From Roseomonas elaeocarpi (GTDB lineage: Bacteria > Pseudomonadota > Alphaproteobacteria > Acetobacterales > Acetobacteraceae), in assembly GCF_042433915.1 (NCBI RefSeq), contig NZ_JBHLUN010000005.1, positions 434,001 to 498,000 on the forward strand: a DNA stretch of 64,000 nt, written 5' to 3'. Position numbers and translations under genes: made by a program. Below, piece by piece: positions 1-8,665 of the stretch; position 1 is the stretch's first letter; each line of letters begins with the position of its first letter. The notes beneath the pieces are model-generated. The model saw only the letters and a program-made list of their open reading frames with translations, ran no database searches and had not been told where the DNA came from.

Positions 1-468
1 GCCGGAGGCGCGCGACTGGAGGCCGGCCTCGGTCACGGTCACCGTCACGACGCCGTTGTTCGCGGCCACGTCGATGTCGGGGGTGGTGGCGCCGCTGGCC
101 GCGGTCACCGGGTTCGACAGCTCGCGCAGCTGGGTTGCCGCGGCCTCGGCCTGGGCTGGGTCGGCCAGGCGGATGTTCACGCGGCGGGCGGGTTCGTCGG
201 TGGCGATGCCGGAAAAGGCGATGCCGTTCTGCCGGAGGCGCGAGCGCGCGCCGTCGGCCAGGGCTTCGAGCCGGTCATGCGCGACGCGGTTCAGGTCCAC
301 CTCGAGCAGGAGGTAGGAGCCGCCGCGCAGGTCGAGGCCGAGCGAGATCTGCCGCGAGGCCCAGGCCGGCAGCACGTTTCGAGGCAGGATGTTGGGCAGG
401 CAGACGAGGATGCCAAGCAGGATGACACCGAGGATCGCGGCCACCTTCCACCGCGCGAAGTAAAGCAT
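1..468 (-). CDS. secD: SecD, protein translocase subunit (N-terminal part, cut by window edge)
   Basis: This is the first 156 codons of SecD, the membrane subunit that with SecF uses the proton gradient to help pull exported proteins out of the SecYEG channel. The reading frame is open to base 1, so the C-terminal part lies outside. Visible are a positively charged start, one membrane segment at about residues 9-29, and the SecD signature GLDLRGG at 44-50 followed by a periplasmic P1 domain beginning (SYLLLEVD). The ATG at 466-468 is preferred because it gives the usual short cytoplasmic tail. No clear Shine-Dalgarno is seen. yajC, the common upstream partner, is not adjacent; the next gene upstream is divergent. 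Family call is secure; secF would be expected to the left. Confidence 0.93.
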   Translation of the reverse strand, partial: MLYFARWKVAAILGVILLGILVCLPNILPRNVLPAWASRQISLGLDLRGGSYLLLEVDLNRVAHDRLEALADGARSRLRQNGIAFSGIATDEPARRVNIRLADPAQAEAAATQLRELSNPVTAASGATTPDIDVAANNGVVTVTVTEAGLQSRASG

Positions 469-480
469 AGAGCTGACCGA

Positions 481-502
481 CCGCCCCTGGTTGAGGGGGC
501 GG
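481..502. other. GC hairpin in the secD / oxidoreductase divergent region
   Basis: CCGCCCC and GGGGCGG form a 7-bp stem around a 7-8 base loop, 13 bases upstream of the secD start codon. It lies in the 263-base divergent gap (469-731), in which no further gene was seen. It could be a regulatory structure in the secD leader or an operator. No T-run follows on either strand, so it is not a convincing terminator. Confidence 0.3.
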
Positions 503-731
503 AACATGCGGCCCAGGCCCGCGCGATGCAAGCGCGCGTGAAGCCCTGTCCGGTGGTGGCGGCCCGATGGCGGTTGCGCGACCGCGCGCGGTGCTCGCGC
601 GCGGCTCAGCACGGGGCTCGCACGCGGCCGCGCAAGGGGCCTGCGCTTTCCCCTCGGCCCGGTTCTGCTTTAAGCCCCGGGGCGCCAGTCCGCGGCGCGA
701 CGGGCGGGCTTTCGGGGACGGAGGGTTCGGG

Positions 732-1805
732 ATGCGGCTACGCCTGGGTGTGTTGGGGACGGGGCATTTCGGGCGTTTCCACGTCCTGAAGGCGAAATCC
801 GGCGCGCGCACGGAGCTGGTGGGCGTCCACGATCACAATCCCACCCGCGCCGCGCAGGTGGCTGCCGAGGTGGGCGTGCCGGCGATGTCGGCCGAGGCGG
901 TGATCGCGGCCTCCGACGCGGTGATCGTGGCCTGCCCCACGGCCGGGCACCACGGGCTGGCGCTGCAGGCGCTGCGCGCGGGGCGCCACGTCCTGGTGGA
1001 AAAGCCGATCACCGCCACGCTGCAGGAAGCGGATGAGCTGATCGCGGCGGCCGCCACGGCCGGGCGGGTGCTGCAGGTGGGGCAGCTGGAGCGCTTCTCG
1101 GCCGGCATGGCGGCGCTGCGCTCGGAAGGCGGGATCGCGGCGCGGATCGGGCGGCCGCTCTACCTCGAGGCGGTGCGCATCGCGCCCTTCCGCCCGCGCT
1201 CGCTCGACGTGCCGGTGGTGCTGGACCTGATGATCCACGACCTCGACCTGGCGCTGGCGATCTTCGGCGCGCCACTGGACAGCGTGGACGCGGTGGGCGC
1301 CAACGTCGCCTCCGACCGCACCGACATCGCCAACGCCCGGCTGCGCTTCGCGAACGGTGCCGTGGCGACGCTGACCGCCAGCCGGGTCAGCCTGAAGATG
1401 GAGCGCCGCCTGCGCCTGTTCGGGACGGAAGGCTACCTGCAGATGGATTTCCTGGCGCGCACGATGCACGTCGTCCGGGAGGACGCGGGAGATGTCATCC
1501 GGAAGGACGCGGGAGATGTCGTCCGGAAGGACGCGGGGGCCGTTATCCGCGAGGAGGCTCAGGGCGGCGGCGCGGTTGGGGCGATGGGCGGGATGCAGCC
1601 GCTGGACCAGCTTCCGGGCTTCGGCGCGGCGGTGAGTTCCTGGACCGATCGCGACAGCCTGGAAGCGGAGCACGCGTCCTTCGCCGCGGCCTGCCTCGAC
1701 GGGGCGCCGGTGGAAGCGGACGGAGCTGCCGGCCGGGCGGCGCTCGACGCGGCGCTCCGGGTGGAGGCGGCGATCCTGGCGACGCGACAGGCCGCCGGGA
1801 TCTGA
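732..1805 (+). CDS. Gfo/Idh/MocA family NAD(P)-dependent oxidoreductase, GnnA-like
   Basis: A 357-residue sugar-nucleotide type dehydrogenase. The N-terminal Rossmann motif GTGHFG is at about 9-14 and the family motif EKP at 90-92. The stretch VLDLMIHDLDLALAIF and the later TASRVSLKMERRLRLF resemble the subgroup related to UDP-GlcNAc 3-dehydrogenase GnnA, which in many bacteria sits inside the lpx (lipid A) cluster. The substrate is therefore possibly UDP-GlcNAc, but this is inference. The ATG at 732 is chosen because it has GGAGGG six bases upstream and begins directly with the Rossmann strand; the reading frame is open further upstream without homology. Unusual: residues about 247-278 are an 8-residue tandem repeat (see repeat entry). 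The gene stands alone, divergent from secD. Confidence 0.8.
   Translation: MRLRLGVLGTGHFGRFHVLKAKSGARTELVGVHDHNPTRAAQVAAEVGVPAMSAEAVIAASDAVIVACPTAGHHGLALQALRAGRHVLVEKPITATLQEADELIAAAATAGRVLQVGQLERFSAGMAALRSEGGIAARIGRPLYLEAVRIAPFRPRSLDVPVVLDLMIHDLDLALAIFGAPLDSVDAVGANVASDRTDIANARLRFANGAVATLTASRVSLKMERRLRLFGTEGYLQMDFLARTMHVVREDAGDVIRKDAGDVVRKDAGAVIREEAQGGGAVGAMGGMQPLDQLPGFGAAVSSWTDRDSLEAEHASFAAACLDGAPVEADGAAGRAALDAALRVEAAILATRQAAGI
1470..1565 (+). repeat. 24-bp in-frame tandem repeat inside the oxidoreductase gene
   Basis: Three close copies of a 24-base unit start at 1470, 1494 and 1518, with a decayed fourth from 1542. Translated, the unit reads roughly V-(V/I)-R-(E/K)-D-A-G-D. The copies differ by one to a few bases each. 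The unit is a multiple of three, so gain or loss of a copy keeps the frame. It sits in the C-terminal region after the conserved SRVSLK segment, where the family normally has a short loop. Confidence 0.8.
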
Positions 1806-2016
1806 CAGCGCCGCGGCCGCAGCGCTTCCGAGGCAGGGGCTGGCTGGCGGCCGTGCACGACCGCCGCCTGTCCGCTCCCGCGCGGTGCTGAACGGCGGCG
1901 GCCTCGCCGTGCACCCTCCACCAGCCGGGATCCTCACTGATCGGGTGCGCAAGGGATGGCTGCCCTCGCGCAATGCGGATTGTGCGTTGCAGAACGGCGC
2001 GCGAGGTTACGGTCCC

Positions 2017-3243
2017 ATGACATCCGCCACCGAGCCCAAGGCTCTTCCGATCCAGCAGCCCGCGCCGGGCGTGAAGCTCGTGGTCGTGCTGAGCGCGCTG
2101 ATGGCGCTCGGCTCCGTCGCGACCGACATGTACCTTCCGGCCATGCCGGCGCTGGCCACGATCTTCGGCGTGCCGGCGGCGCGCGTGCAGCTCACGCTGT
2201 CCTCCTTCCTGGTGGGCTTTTCCACCGGGCAGCTGGCCTGGGGGCCGCTGGGCGACCGCTATGGCCGGAAGTCGATGGTGGCGGTGGGCATCCTCTTCTA
2301 CCTGGCGGGTTCGGCCGGCTGCGCCCTGTCGGACACGGCGGCGGAGATGATGGTCTGGCGCTTCGTTCAGGCGGTGGGGGCCTGTGCGGGGCCGGTGCTG
2401 GCGCGTGCCATGGTGCGCGACCTGTACGGGCGCGACCGGGCCGCGAGCATGCTGTCGGTGCTGCTGCTGGTGATGGGCATCGCGCCGCTGGTGGCGCCGC
2501 TGCTGGGCGGGCAGGTGCTGGTATCGTGGAGCTGGCGGGGGATCTTCTGGATCCAGGCGCTCTTTGGGGTGCTGGCGCTGGGCGGCGTGGCGACGCTGCG
2601 CGAAACGCTGCTGCCGGAATACCGGATTTCGCTGCGGCTGGGCGGCATGCTGTTCAGCTACCTGCAGCTGGTGCTGGACCGGCGCTTCCTGGGCTACGGG
2701 CTGTCGGGCGGGTTCTTCTACGCCGGCGTGCTGGCCTACGTCGCGGGAACCCCCTTCGCCTATATCGACTACTACGGCGTGCCGGCGCAGCTCTACGGGC
2801 TGCTGTTCGGCATGAACATCGCCGGCATGATGACGGCCAACATGGTCAACAGCCGCCTCGTGCTGCGGCTGGGCACGGACCGGCTGTTCCGGATCGGCAC
2901 GGGAATCTCGGCCGCGGCCGGCGTGGTGCTGATGATCGACGGCTACACCGGCTTCGGCGGGCTCTGGGGCCTGGTGGTGCCGATCTTCTTCTACGTGGCG
3001 ATGCTGGGTCTGGTGGTGGCCAATTCCATCGCCGGCGCGCTGTCGGCCTTTCCGCACAAGGCCGGCACGGCCTCGGCGCTGGTGGGCGCGGTGCAGTTCG
3101 CGCTGGCGGCGCTGTCGAGCGCGGCGATCGGCTGGGTCAGCGACGGCACGCCATGGGCCATGGCGCTGATCGTGGGGGCGTCCGGCGTGCTGGCGCTGCT
3201 GGCCAACGTGGCGCTGGTGCGCGGGACGCCGCCCCAGGCTTAG
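2017..3243 (+). CDS. Bcr/CflA family multidrug efflux MFS transporter
   Basis: A 408-residue inner-membrane drug:proton antiporter of the major facilitator superfamily. The first helix contains SVATDMYLPAMP, typical of the Bcr/CflA subgroup, and the cytoplasmic loop 2-3 carries the MFS motif GDRYGRK at 79-85. About 12 membrane segments can be counted. The ATG at 2017 is preferred to the GTG at 1885: the residues before it are proline- and arginine-rich and not membrane-like, and GAGG lies nine bases before the ATG. The gene is followed by a convergent DUF1345 gene. The exported compound cannot be read from sequence; family members give resistance to bicyclomycin, chloramphenicol or sulfonamides. 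Confidence 0.88.
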   Translation: MTSATEPKALPIQQPAPGVKLVVVLSALMALGSVATDMYLPAMPALATIFGVPAARVQLTLSSFLVGFSTGQLAWGPLGDRYGRKSMVAVGILFYLAGSAGCALSDTAAEMMVWRFVQAVGACAGPVLARAMVRDLYGRDRAASMLSVLLLVMGIAPLVAPLLGGQVLVSWSWRGIFWIQALFGVLALGGVATLRETLLPEYRISLRLGGMLFSYLQLVLDRRFLGYGLSGGFFYAGVLAYVAGTPFAYIDYYGVPAQLYGLLFGMNIAGMMTANMVNSRLVLRLGTDRLFRIGTGISAAAGVVLMIDGYTGFGGLWGLVVPIFFYVAMLGLVVANSIAGALSAFPHKAGTASALVGAVQFALAALSSAAIGWVSDGTPWAMALIVGASGVLALLANVALVRGTPPQA

Positions 3244-3430
3244 GTGCGGCGTGCGGGCGCTGGAAATACGGATTGGGCAAGGCGGTGCGTCGGAGCGATC
3301 CCTGAACCTGAAGCTCCGGTCGGTGGATGCGGTGTGCTGCGCCTCTCCCTTCGGGCTCAGTCTTCGTGGCTGAGGTGAAGCAGCGAGATTGCAGTGTAAA
3401 AACTTGAACTATTTTGGTTTCTTCCCGCTG

Positions 3431-4069
3431 CTAACTCGCCAGGCCGGCCGCGATGTTCACGGTGCCGGCCACCACGGCGGTGTTGAACACGAAGGACACC
3501 AGCCCGTGCGCCAGAACCAGCCGGCGCATCGCGGCGGAGTTGGTGGTAACGTCGGAGACCTGCGCCGTCATGCCCACGGTGAAGCTCAGGTAGAAGAACT
3601 CCAGCAGGTCGGGCTCGCCCTTGTTGCCCGGGAAATCGAGGCCGCCGCGCAGCAGGTGCTCGTGTCGGTAATGGTTGGCGAAGATCACGTGGGTGAAGCA
3701 CCAGCTGAGCAGCACGGTCGCCATGGCCAGCGCCGCCGCCCAGGGCGAGGTGCCTTTTGAACCGGCGAGGTCCAGCGCCACCGCCACCAGCGACACCAGC
3801 ACCGCGCCCAGCGTCACCAGCAGAACCGTCCAGCGGCCCTCGTCCAGGGCCTCGGCACGGGCGCGGGCGCGCTGGGGCTCCCAGCTGAGCATGCTGCGGC
3901 CGAGCACCGCGAGGTAGGCCAGCACCCCCACGTCCCAGCCGGCCAGCAGCGCGGTGGAGGTGCGCCAGGCGGCAAGGCGCGTCAGCAGCAACCACGTCAC
4001 GGCACCCGCGGTCAGGGCCGTGGGTAGCCAGGGGCGATGGCGCGAGATGAAGGGCGACAGGAAGGACAT
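3431..4069 (-). CDS. DUF1345 family integral membrane protein
   Basis: A 212-residue membrane protein with about five hydrophobic segments. The C-terminal part has the features of the DUF1345 family: FTHVIFANHYRHEH, a segment PDLLEFFYLSFTVGMT, then SDVTT and a final helix ending VFNTAVVAGTVN. The function of the family is unknown. The start at 4069 (MSFLSPF) is preferred to the upstream codon at 4156, which would add a Cys/Arg-rich stretch that does not look like protein. The gene converges on the MFS transporter; the 187-base gap between them is unusually AT-rich near 3390-3430 but shows no clear terminator. Confidence 0.75.
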   Translation of the reverse strand: MSFLSPFISRHRPWLPTALTAGAVTWLLLTRLAAWRTSTALLAGWDVGVLAYLAVLGRSMLSWEPQRARARAEALDEGRWTVLLVTLGAVLVSLVAVALDLAGSKGTSPWAAALAMATVLLSWCFTHVIFANHYRHEHLLRGGLDFPGNKGEPDLLEFFYLSFTVGMTAQVSDVTTNSAAMRRLVLAHGLVSFVFNTAVVAGTVNIAAGLAS

Positions 4070-4277
4070 GGTGGAGGCGAGTCTCTGTGGAAGGCACGAG
4101 GCTCGTGCGTGGCGGCGCCGGTGGCAACGGGCGCCGCAAACAAGGCAGGGCGGCACGCGCGGCCAAGTAGCTTAGGTGTCGCCGCCGGGAGGGTGTGGTT
4201 GGCTGCCCGGCCCCGCGTCGCCTGGGCGTGGGGTTTTCCTGGAGGCGGAACCCGGCGCTGCGGAGGTGCCGGGCTTC

Positions 4278-5894
4278 TCACCCGCCATCGGGCGGTCCGC
4301 CGGCGCCCGGCACGAAGCGCCGGACACTGGCGGCGAGTTGTTCCGCCGCGTTGCGCAGCACCGGGACCGGCTGGCCCGAGAAGCCCAGCACGAAGCCGTC
4401 CTGTGCGCCCGGGGTGAGGCGGGATTCCGACAGCAGCCGCGCCTCCATCCCCGCCGCCGCGAGGATCGCCGCCCCGGCTCCCGGTGGCCAGTCGGGCGGG
4501 AGCATCGCCAGCAGGTGCAGCCCCTGATCGGGCACCACCACACGCAGCCGCCCGCCCGAGCCCGCGTCCAGGAGGGCCGCCAGCAGGTCGCGCGCCGCGC
4601 GGTAGCGGTTGCGCATCCGGCGCAGGTGCGCGGAGAAGGCGCCGGAGCGCATCAGCTCCGCCAGCGCCTCGCCCAGCAGGGTGGAAGGGAAGCGGTCCGC
4701 CACGGCGCGCGCCGCCATCACCGGATGGAGCAGCGCCGGCGGCAGCACGGCGTAGCCGACGCGCAGGCCCGGAAACAGCGTCTTGGAGAAGGTGCCGAGA
4801 TAGATCACCCGCTCCGCCCCGCCGAGGCCCGCCAGGGCGGTGAGCGGCGGGCCGGCGTAGCGGAACTCGCTGTCGTAGTCGTCCTCGACCACCCAGGCAT
4901 CGTGCTCGCGCGCCCAGTCGAGCAGCGCCGCGCGGCGCGCCATCGTCATGGTCACGCCGGTCGGGAACTGATGCGACGGCGTGACGTAGGCGAGCCGGGC
5001 CTTCGGCGCGCTGGCCAGCCCGGCTTCGACCACCAATCCCGCGCCGTCCACCGGCACCGGCACCAGCGAGGCTCCGACGGCGCGCAGGACCCGCCAGGCG
5101 GTGGGGTAGCCCGGGTCCTCGATCCAGGCGGTATCGCCGGGGCGGAGCAGGGTTTCGGCCACCAGCCGCAGGCCCTGCTGGGTGCCGCTGGTGAGCATCA
5201 CCTGCGCGGCGTCGCAGCGGATGCCGCGCGTGACGGCCAGGTGCTCCGCCACGGCCGCTCGCAGCGACTCGCTGCCGCGCGGGTCGCCGTAGCCGAAATG
5301 CATCGGGTCGGCGCGGAGGAGCTGCGCTCGCAACAGTCGCCCGAACTGGGCCAGGATGAGCGGGTCGGGACTGGTGTGGCCGAGGGCGAAAGGGCCAGGG
5401 TTGGCCGGTCCGGGTGGTTCCGGGGTGGCGGCGCGGCCGACAATCAGATCGGTCGCGGCGTGCGGGCCGGCGGGAGCAGCCCGGCCGGGCACGGCGCGCG
5501 GCTGGGGCGGCGCGGTGCGATTCCCAGTACAAGCCGTGGCGGCACGAGCCGTAGCGGCGGGTTCCGGGGGCTGCGGCAGCAGCGCGGCGACGAAAGTTCC
5601 GGCGCCCGTGCGCGCCTCGGCCAGCCCGTCGCTCAGCAGGTGTTCGTAGGCCAGCACCACGGCGTTGCGCCGCAGGCCGAGCTGCGCCGCCAGCGCCCGC
5701 GAGGAGGGCAGCCGCAGCCCGGCGGCGAGGCGGCCCCGGAGGATCGCGTCGCGCAGCGCGGCGTGGACGCGGGCCGACTGCGTGCCCCCGGCGCCGAGCG
5801 GTAGCGGCAGGTCCAGGACCTCCGCCGGACGGCGGACCCTGGGGCGTGCGGACCGCCGCGAGGCGCCCGGCGGCGCGCGCAAAGTGGTTGCCAT
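4278..5894 (-). CDS. MocR/PdxR-type regulator: GntR HTH fused to aminotransferase-fold domain
   Basis: A 538-residue chimera. Residues about 40-103 are a GntR winged helix (LRDAILRGRLAAGLRLPSSR, then the turn before VVLAYEHLLSDGLAEAR). After a long Ala/Pro-rich linker (about 105-165), the rest is a fold-type I PLP domain with SGTQQGL at 236-242, the PGYPTAW segment, VVEDDYDSEFRY at about 335-346 and the PLP lysine K371 in GTFSKTLFPG. MocR proteins sense PLP or an amino acid-PLP adduct; PdxR members control vitamin B6 synthesis. It is divergent from a PNPOx-fold protein across a 75-base gap, which supports a vitamin B6 or flavin-linked target next door. The exact ligand is not known from sequence. 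Confidence 0.88.
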   Translation of the reverse strand: MATTLRAPPGASRRSARPRVRRPAEVLDLPLPLGAGGTQSARVHAALRDAILRGRLAAGLRLPSSRALAAQLGLRRNAVVLAYEHLLSDGLAEARTGAGTFVAALLPQPPEPAATARAATACTGNRTAPPQPRAVPGRAAPAGPHAATDLIVGRAATPEPPGPANPGPFALGHTSPDPLILAQFGRLLRAQLLRADPMHFGYGDPRGSESLRAAVAEHLAVTRGIRCDAAQVMLTSGTQQGLRLVAETLLRPGDTAWIEDPGYPTAWRVLRAVGASLVPVPVDGAGLVVEAGLASAPKARLAYVTPSHQFPTGVTMTMARRAALLDWAREHDAWVVEDDYDSEFRYAGPPLTALAGLGGAERVIYLGTFSKTLFPGLRVGYAVLPPALLHPVMAARAVADRFPSTLLGEALAELMRSGAFSAHLRRMRNRYRAARDLLAALLDAGSGGRLRVVVPDQGLHLLAMLPPDWPPGAGAAILAAAGMEARLLSESRLTPGAQDGFVLGFSGQPVPVLRNAAEQLAASVRRFVPGAGGPPDGG

Positions 5895-5969
5895 GGACAG
5901 TTCCGGATTGGACCTCGCAGCGACCAGTTCTGTTGGCCGAGGATGCGGGCGTCAATCGGAAAGGCCATC

Positions 5970-6704
5970 ATGTCCAGCATTCCCGAGGCGCCGAGCTACC
6001 CGGTGGATCGCACCAACCGCGTGAAGCGCCTCCATCAGCGCGGCTTCTACGACCACGAGACGGTGCACCGGCTGCTGGACGCGGCAGCGCTGTGCCACGT
6101 GTCCTACGTGGTGGACGGCCAGCCGTACTGCACGCCGACGCTGTTCTGGCGGGAAGGCTCCACGCTCTACTGGCACGGTTCTTCGGCCAGCCGGATGCTG
6201 CGCAACCTGTCGACCGGCGAGCCCGCCTGCCTCGCGGTGACGCATCTCGACAGCCTCGTGCTGGCGCGCTGCGGCTTCAACCATTCGGCCGACTACCGTT
6301 CCGTGATGTGCTTTGGGCAGGCGAAGCTGGTCAGCGACCCGGCGGAAAAGGAGCGCGCGCTGGTGATGATGGTGGACCGCTTCTTTCCCGGTCGTACCGC
6401 GACGCTGCGCGCGACCACTGTGCAGGAAACCAAGGCCACCGCGGTGATCGCGATGTCCATCGAGCGCGCCTCGGCCAAGATCCGCGCAAAGGGCGTGGCC
6501 GATGACGAGGAGGACTACGCGCTGCCAATCTATGCCGAGCGGCTGCCGGTCCAAACGGTGATCGGGGCGCCGGAGCCGTGTGAGCGCCTTCCGCCCGACG
6601 TCGCGCGCACCGCGGATCTGGCGGAGTACCAGAAAGGGCGGCTGTTGGAGGACGCGCTGGGGGAGGCTTACCGGCGCGCCTACGCGGACGCGGCGGAAGG
6701 CTGA
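5970..6704 (+). CDS. Pyridoxamine 5'-phosphate oxidase-fold FMN-binding protein
   Basis: A 244-residue protein with the split-barrel flavin-binding fold (pyridoxamine 5'-phosphate oxidase related, PNPOx-like). Visible are VKRLHQRGFYD near the start, then LCHVSYVVDGQPYCTPTLFW, the segment LYWHGSSASRMLRNL, and ACLAVTHLDSLVLARC, typical for the NimA-like/PNPOx-related subgroup that often accompanies MocR regulators. The ATG at 5970 is chosen over 5943 because GGAAAGG sits six bases before it. It faces the MocR-type regulator across 75 bases, so it is the likely target of that regulator. Whether it oxidises a B6 vitamer or another substrate cannot be told. Confidence 0.82.
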   Translation: MSSIPEAPSYPVDRTNRVKRLHQRGFYDHETVHRLLDAAALCHVSYVVDGQPYCTPTLFWREGSTLYWHGSSASRMLRNLSTGEPACLAVTHLDSLVLARCGFNHSADYRSVMCFGQAKLVSDPAEKERALVMMVDRFFPGRTATLRATTVQETKATAVIAMSIERASAKIRAKGVADDEEDYALPIYAERLPVQTVIGAPEPCERLPPDVARTADLAEYQKGRLLEDALGEAYRRAYADAAEG

Positions 6705-6958
6705 CGGGAGGGGAGCTCCCCCGTCGTCCCGCGGCGGCGGAAACGGTCCGGGCCGGGACGCGGGCGGGCTCTGGGCTGTCGACGGACAGCCGCGGGGCGA
6801 CCGGGCGCTGACCCTGCGCAGCACCCGGTCGAGGCGGCGGAAATGATCGTGCCGCGGGTGCAGTCCCGGTGCCTCCGGCGGAGTTAACCCGCAGGCCGGG
6901 CCGGGCGGACCGCTGTCACCCGGCGCCGCATACCCCCCAACCCAGAGGAGCGCAGCCG

Positions 6959-7393
6959 ATGGCGCAGATGACCCTTTCCGACATTTCCGAGCGGATGGCC
7001 GAGATCGACTACGCGATGCTGTCCACCAAGGCCGAGAACGGCCACATCGCCAGCCGCCCGATGAGCAACAACGGCGACGTGGAATACCATGGCGACAGCT
7101 ACTTCTTCGCGCTGGGCGACACGCATTCGGTGGGCGAGATCGAGCGCGACCCCAAGGTCGGGCTGAGCTTCCACGGCTCCAAAGGGCTGCTGGGGCAGAC
7201 GGCGATCTTTATCGCGGTGGAAGGCGTGGCCGAGCTGGTGCGCGACAAGGCGGCCTTCCAGGCGCACTGGAACAAGGACCTCGACCGCTGGTTCGAGCAG
7301 GGGATCGACACGCCGAACCTGGTGATGATCAAGGTCCACGCCGAGCGCATCCACTACTGGGCCGGCCAGGACGAGGGCGAGGTTCCGGTCTGA
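6959..7393 (+). CDS. Small PNPOx-fold protein (general stress protein 26-like)
   Basis: A 144-residue single-domain flavin-reductase-like split barrel. The sequence IDYAMLSTKAENGHIASRP, then YFFALGDTHSVGEIERDPKVGLSF and a C-terminal MIKVHAERIHYW match the general stress protein 26 group of the pyridoxamine 5'-phosphate oxidase superfamily, which bind FMN or a related cofactor. The ATG at 6959 is preferred because AGAGGAG lies eight bases upstream; the reading frame starts earlier but without a ribosome site. It follows the other PNPOx-fold gene by 254 bases, a gap in which nothing was recognised, so it may have its own promoter. Two genes of the same fold in a row suggest an old duplication or shared function, but they differ in size and sequence. 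Confidence 0.82.
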   Translation: MAQMTLSDISERMAEIDYAMLSTKAENGHIASRPMSNNGDVEYHGDSYFFALGDTHSVGEIERDPKVGLSFHGSKGLLGQTAIFIAVEGVAELVRDKAAFQAHWNKDLDRWFEQGIDTPNLVMIKVHAERIHYWAGQDEGEVPV

Positions 7394-7446
7394 GGCATCG
7401 GCCCCGCCGCGCCGCGCGAGCCGTTGCGGGAAGACCGGGAGCCCTG

Positions 7447-7476
7447 GAGCCGCCGGGCTGGCCGGCCGGGCGGCTC
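7447..7476. terminator. Hairpin at the lpxB 3' end
   Basis: GAGCCGCC (7447-7454) and GGCGGCTC (7469-7476) make an 8-bp stem that overlaps the lpxB stop codon. It lies between two convergent genes and could stop transcription from either side. No T-run follows, so it is a weak call. Confidence 0.35.
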
Positions 7477-8665
7477 AGGCCGTGCCGCCCTCCGTCGCCG
7501 CCGGCGGGAGGCGGCGCAGCACGGCCTGGGCGGCCGCCTCGCTCGGCAGGCCGGCCTCGGGCCGCAGCAGGCCGAGCACGCGGCGGAAGCCGTCGCGCTG
7601 CGCCGCGGCGGCGGACGGGTCCTGCAGGAGGCGGGTGAGTTCGGCCGCGAGGAGTTCCGGGGTGCAGCGTTCCTGCAGGTATTCCGGGATCACCGCATCG
7701 TCGGCCAGCAGGTTCACGATGCTGGCGAAGCGGACCTTGATCAGCCGCCGCACGATGGCGGCCGTGACGGGGTTCACGCGGTAGCCCACCGCCATCGGCA
7801 CGCCGGCCACCGCGACCTCCAGCGAGGAGGTGCCGGACTTGATCAGCCCCACGGCCGCGGCGGCAAAGGCGTCGTGCTTGTCGGCCACGTCGCGAATGAG
7901 GATCGGCGCCGGGTGCCAGGTCGCGGCGACGGCGCGCACCGTGCTTTCCACCGGCCCGGCCAGCGGCACCACGGGGCGCAGGCGCGGCACGGCGGCGGCG
8001 GTGCGGCGCAGCGCCTCGCCGAAGATCGGCAGCAGGCGCTGCACCTCGGTGCGGCGGGAGCCGGGCATCACCAGCACCACCGTCTCGTTGGGGGCGATCC
8101 CGTGGCGCGCGCGGAAGCGGGCAGCGTCGCCGGTGTCGGCGCCGCCTTCCAGCACGGGATGGCCCACGAAGGTGACGGGGATGCCGGCGCGCTCGAAGAA
8201 CGGCGCCTCGAAGGGCAGCAGCGCCAGGATCTCGTCCACTTCCTCGCGGATCTGGCGGACGCGCCAGGGCTTCCAGGCCCAGACCTGCGGCGCGACGTAG
8301 TGGACCACGGGGATGCCGAGGTGGCGGATGCGCCGGGCCACGCGCAGCGTGAAGCTCGGCGCGTCGATCGACACCACCACGGCGGGGCGGCGGGCAGTGA
8401 TGTCGGCCAGTGTTTCGTCCAGCCGGCGGCTGAGGCGGCGCAGGTTGGGCAGGACCTCCAGGAGGCCCATCAGCGCCAGCTCCGCCATCGGGAACAGGGA
8501 GCGGAAGCCCGCCTCGGCCATGCGCTCGCCGCCCACGCCGGCGAAGCGGAGATCGGGGCGGTGTTCTCGCAGCCGGGCCAGCAGGCGCGCCCCCAGCACG
8601 TCGCCCGACGCCTCGCCGGTGAGGAGGTAGATCAGCGGCGCTTCCGCCTCGGGCGCCCGGCTCAT
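7475..8665 (-). CDS. lpxB: Lipid-A-disaccharide synthase LpxB
   Basis: A 396-residue peripheral membrane glycosyltransferase that joins UDP-2,3-diacylglucosamine and lipid X to make the lipid A disaccharide. Diagnostic segments are LLTGEASGDVLGARL at the N-terminus, AGVGGERMAEAG, the central VSIDAPSF and HYVAPQVWAW, and a C-terminal SGTSSLEVAVAGVPM that binds the UDP-sugar. Length fits the family (about 380-400). The ATG at 8665 overlaps the stop of the upstream nitrilase gene by four bases (ATGA), so the two are translationally coupled. Unusual context: it is not beside lpxA, lpxD or fabZ but downstream of a GNAT-nitrilase pair, and the GnnA-like gene often seen next to lpxB is 6 kb away. 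Confidence 0.95.
   Translation of the reverse strand: MSRAPEAEAPLIYLLTGEASGDVLGARLLARLREHRPDLRFAGVGGERMAEAGFRSLFPMAELALMGLLEVLPNLRRLSRRLDETLADITARRPAVVVSIDAPSFTLRVARRIRHLGIPVVHYVAPQVWAWKPWRVRQIREEVDEILALLPFEAPFFERAGIPVTFVGHPVLEGGADTGDAARFRARHGIAPNETVVLVMPGSRRTEVQRLLPIFGEALRRTAAAVPRLRPVVPLAGPVESTVRAVAATWHPAPILIRDVADKHDAFAAAAVGLIKSGTSSLEVAVAGVPMAVGYRVNPVTAAIVRRLIKVRFASIVNLLADDAVIPEYLQERCTPELLAAELTRLLQDPSAAAAQRDGFRRVLGLLRPEAGLPSEAAAQAVLRRLPPAATEGGTA

Noticed and set aside
1885..2016. GTG start 44 codons upstream for the MFS transporter
   Set aside because: The added residues are not conserved-like and lack a ribosome site; ATG 2017 gives the usual N-terminus.
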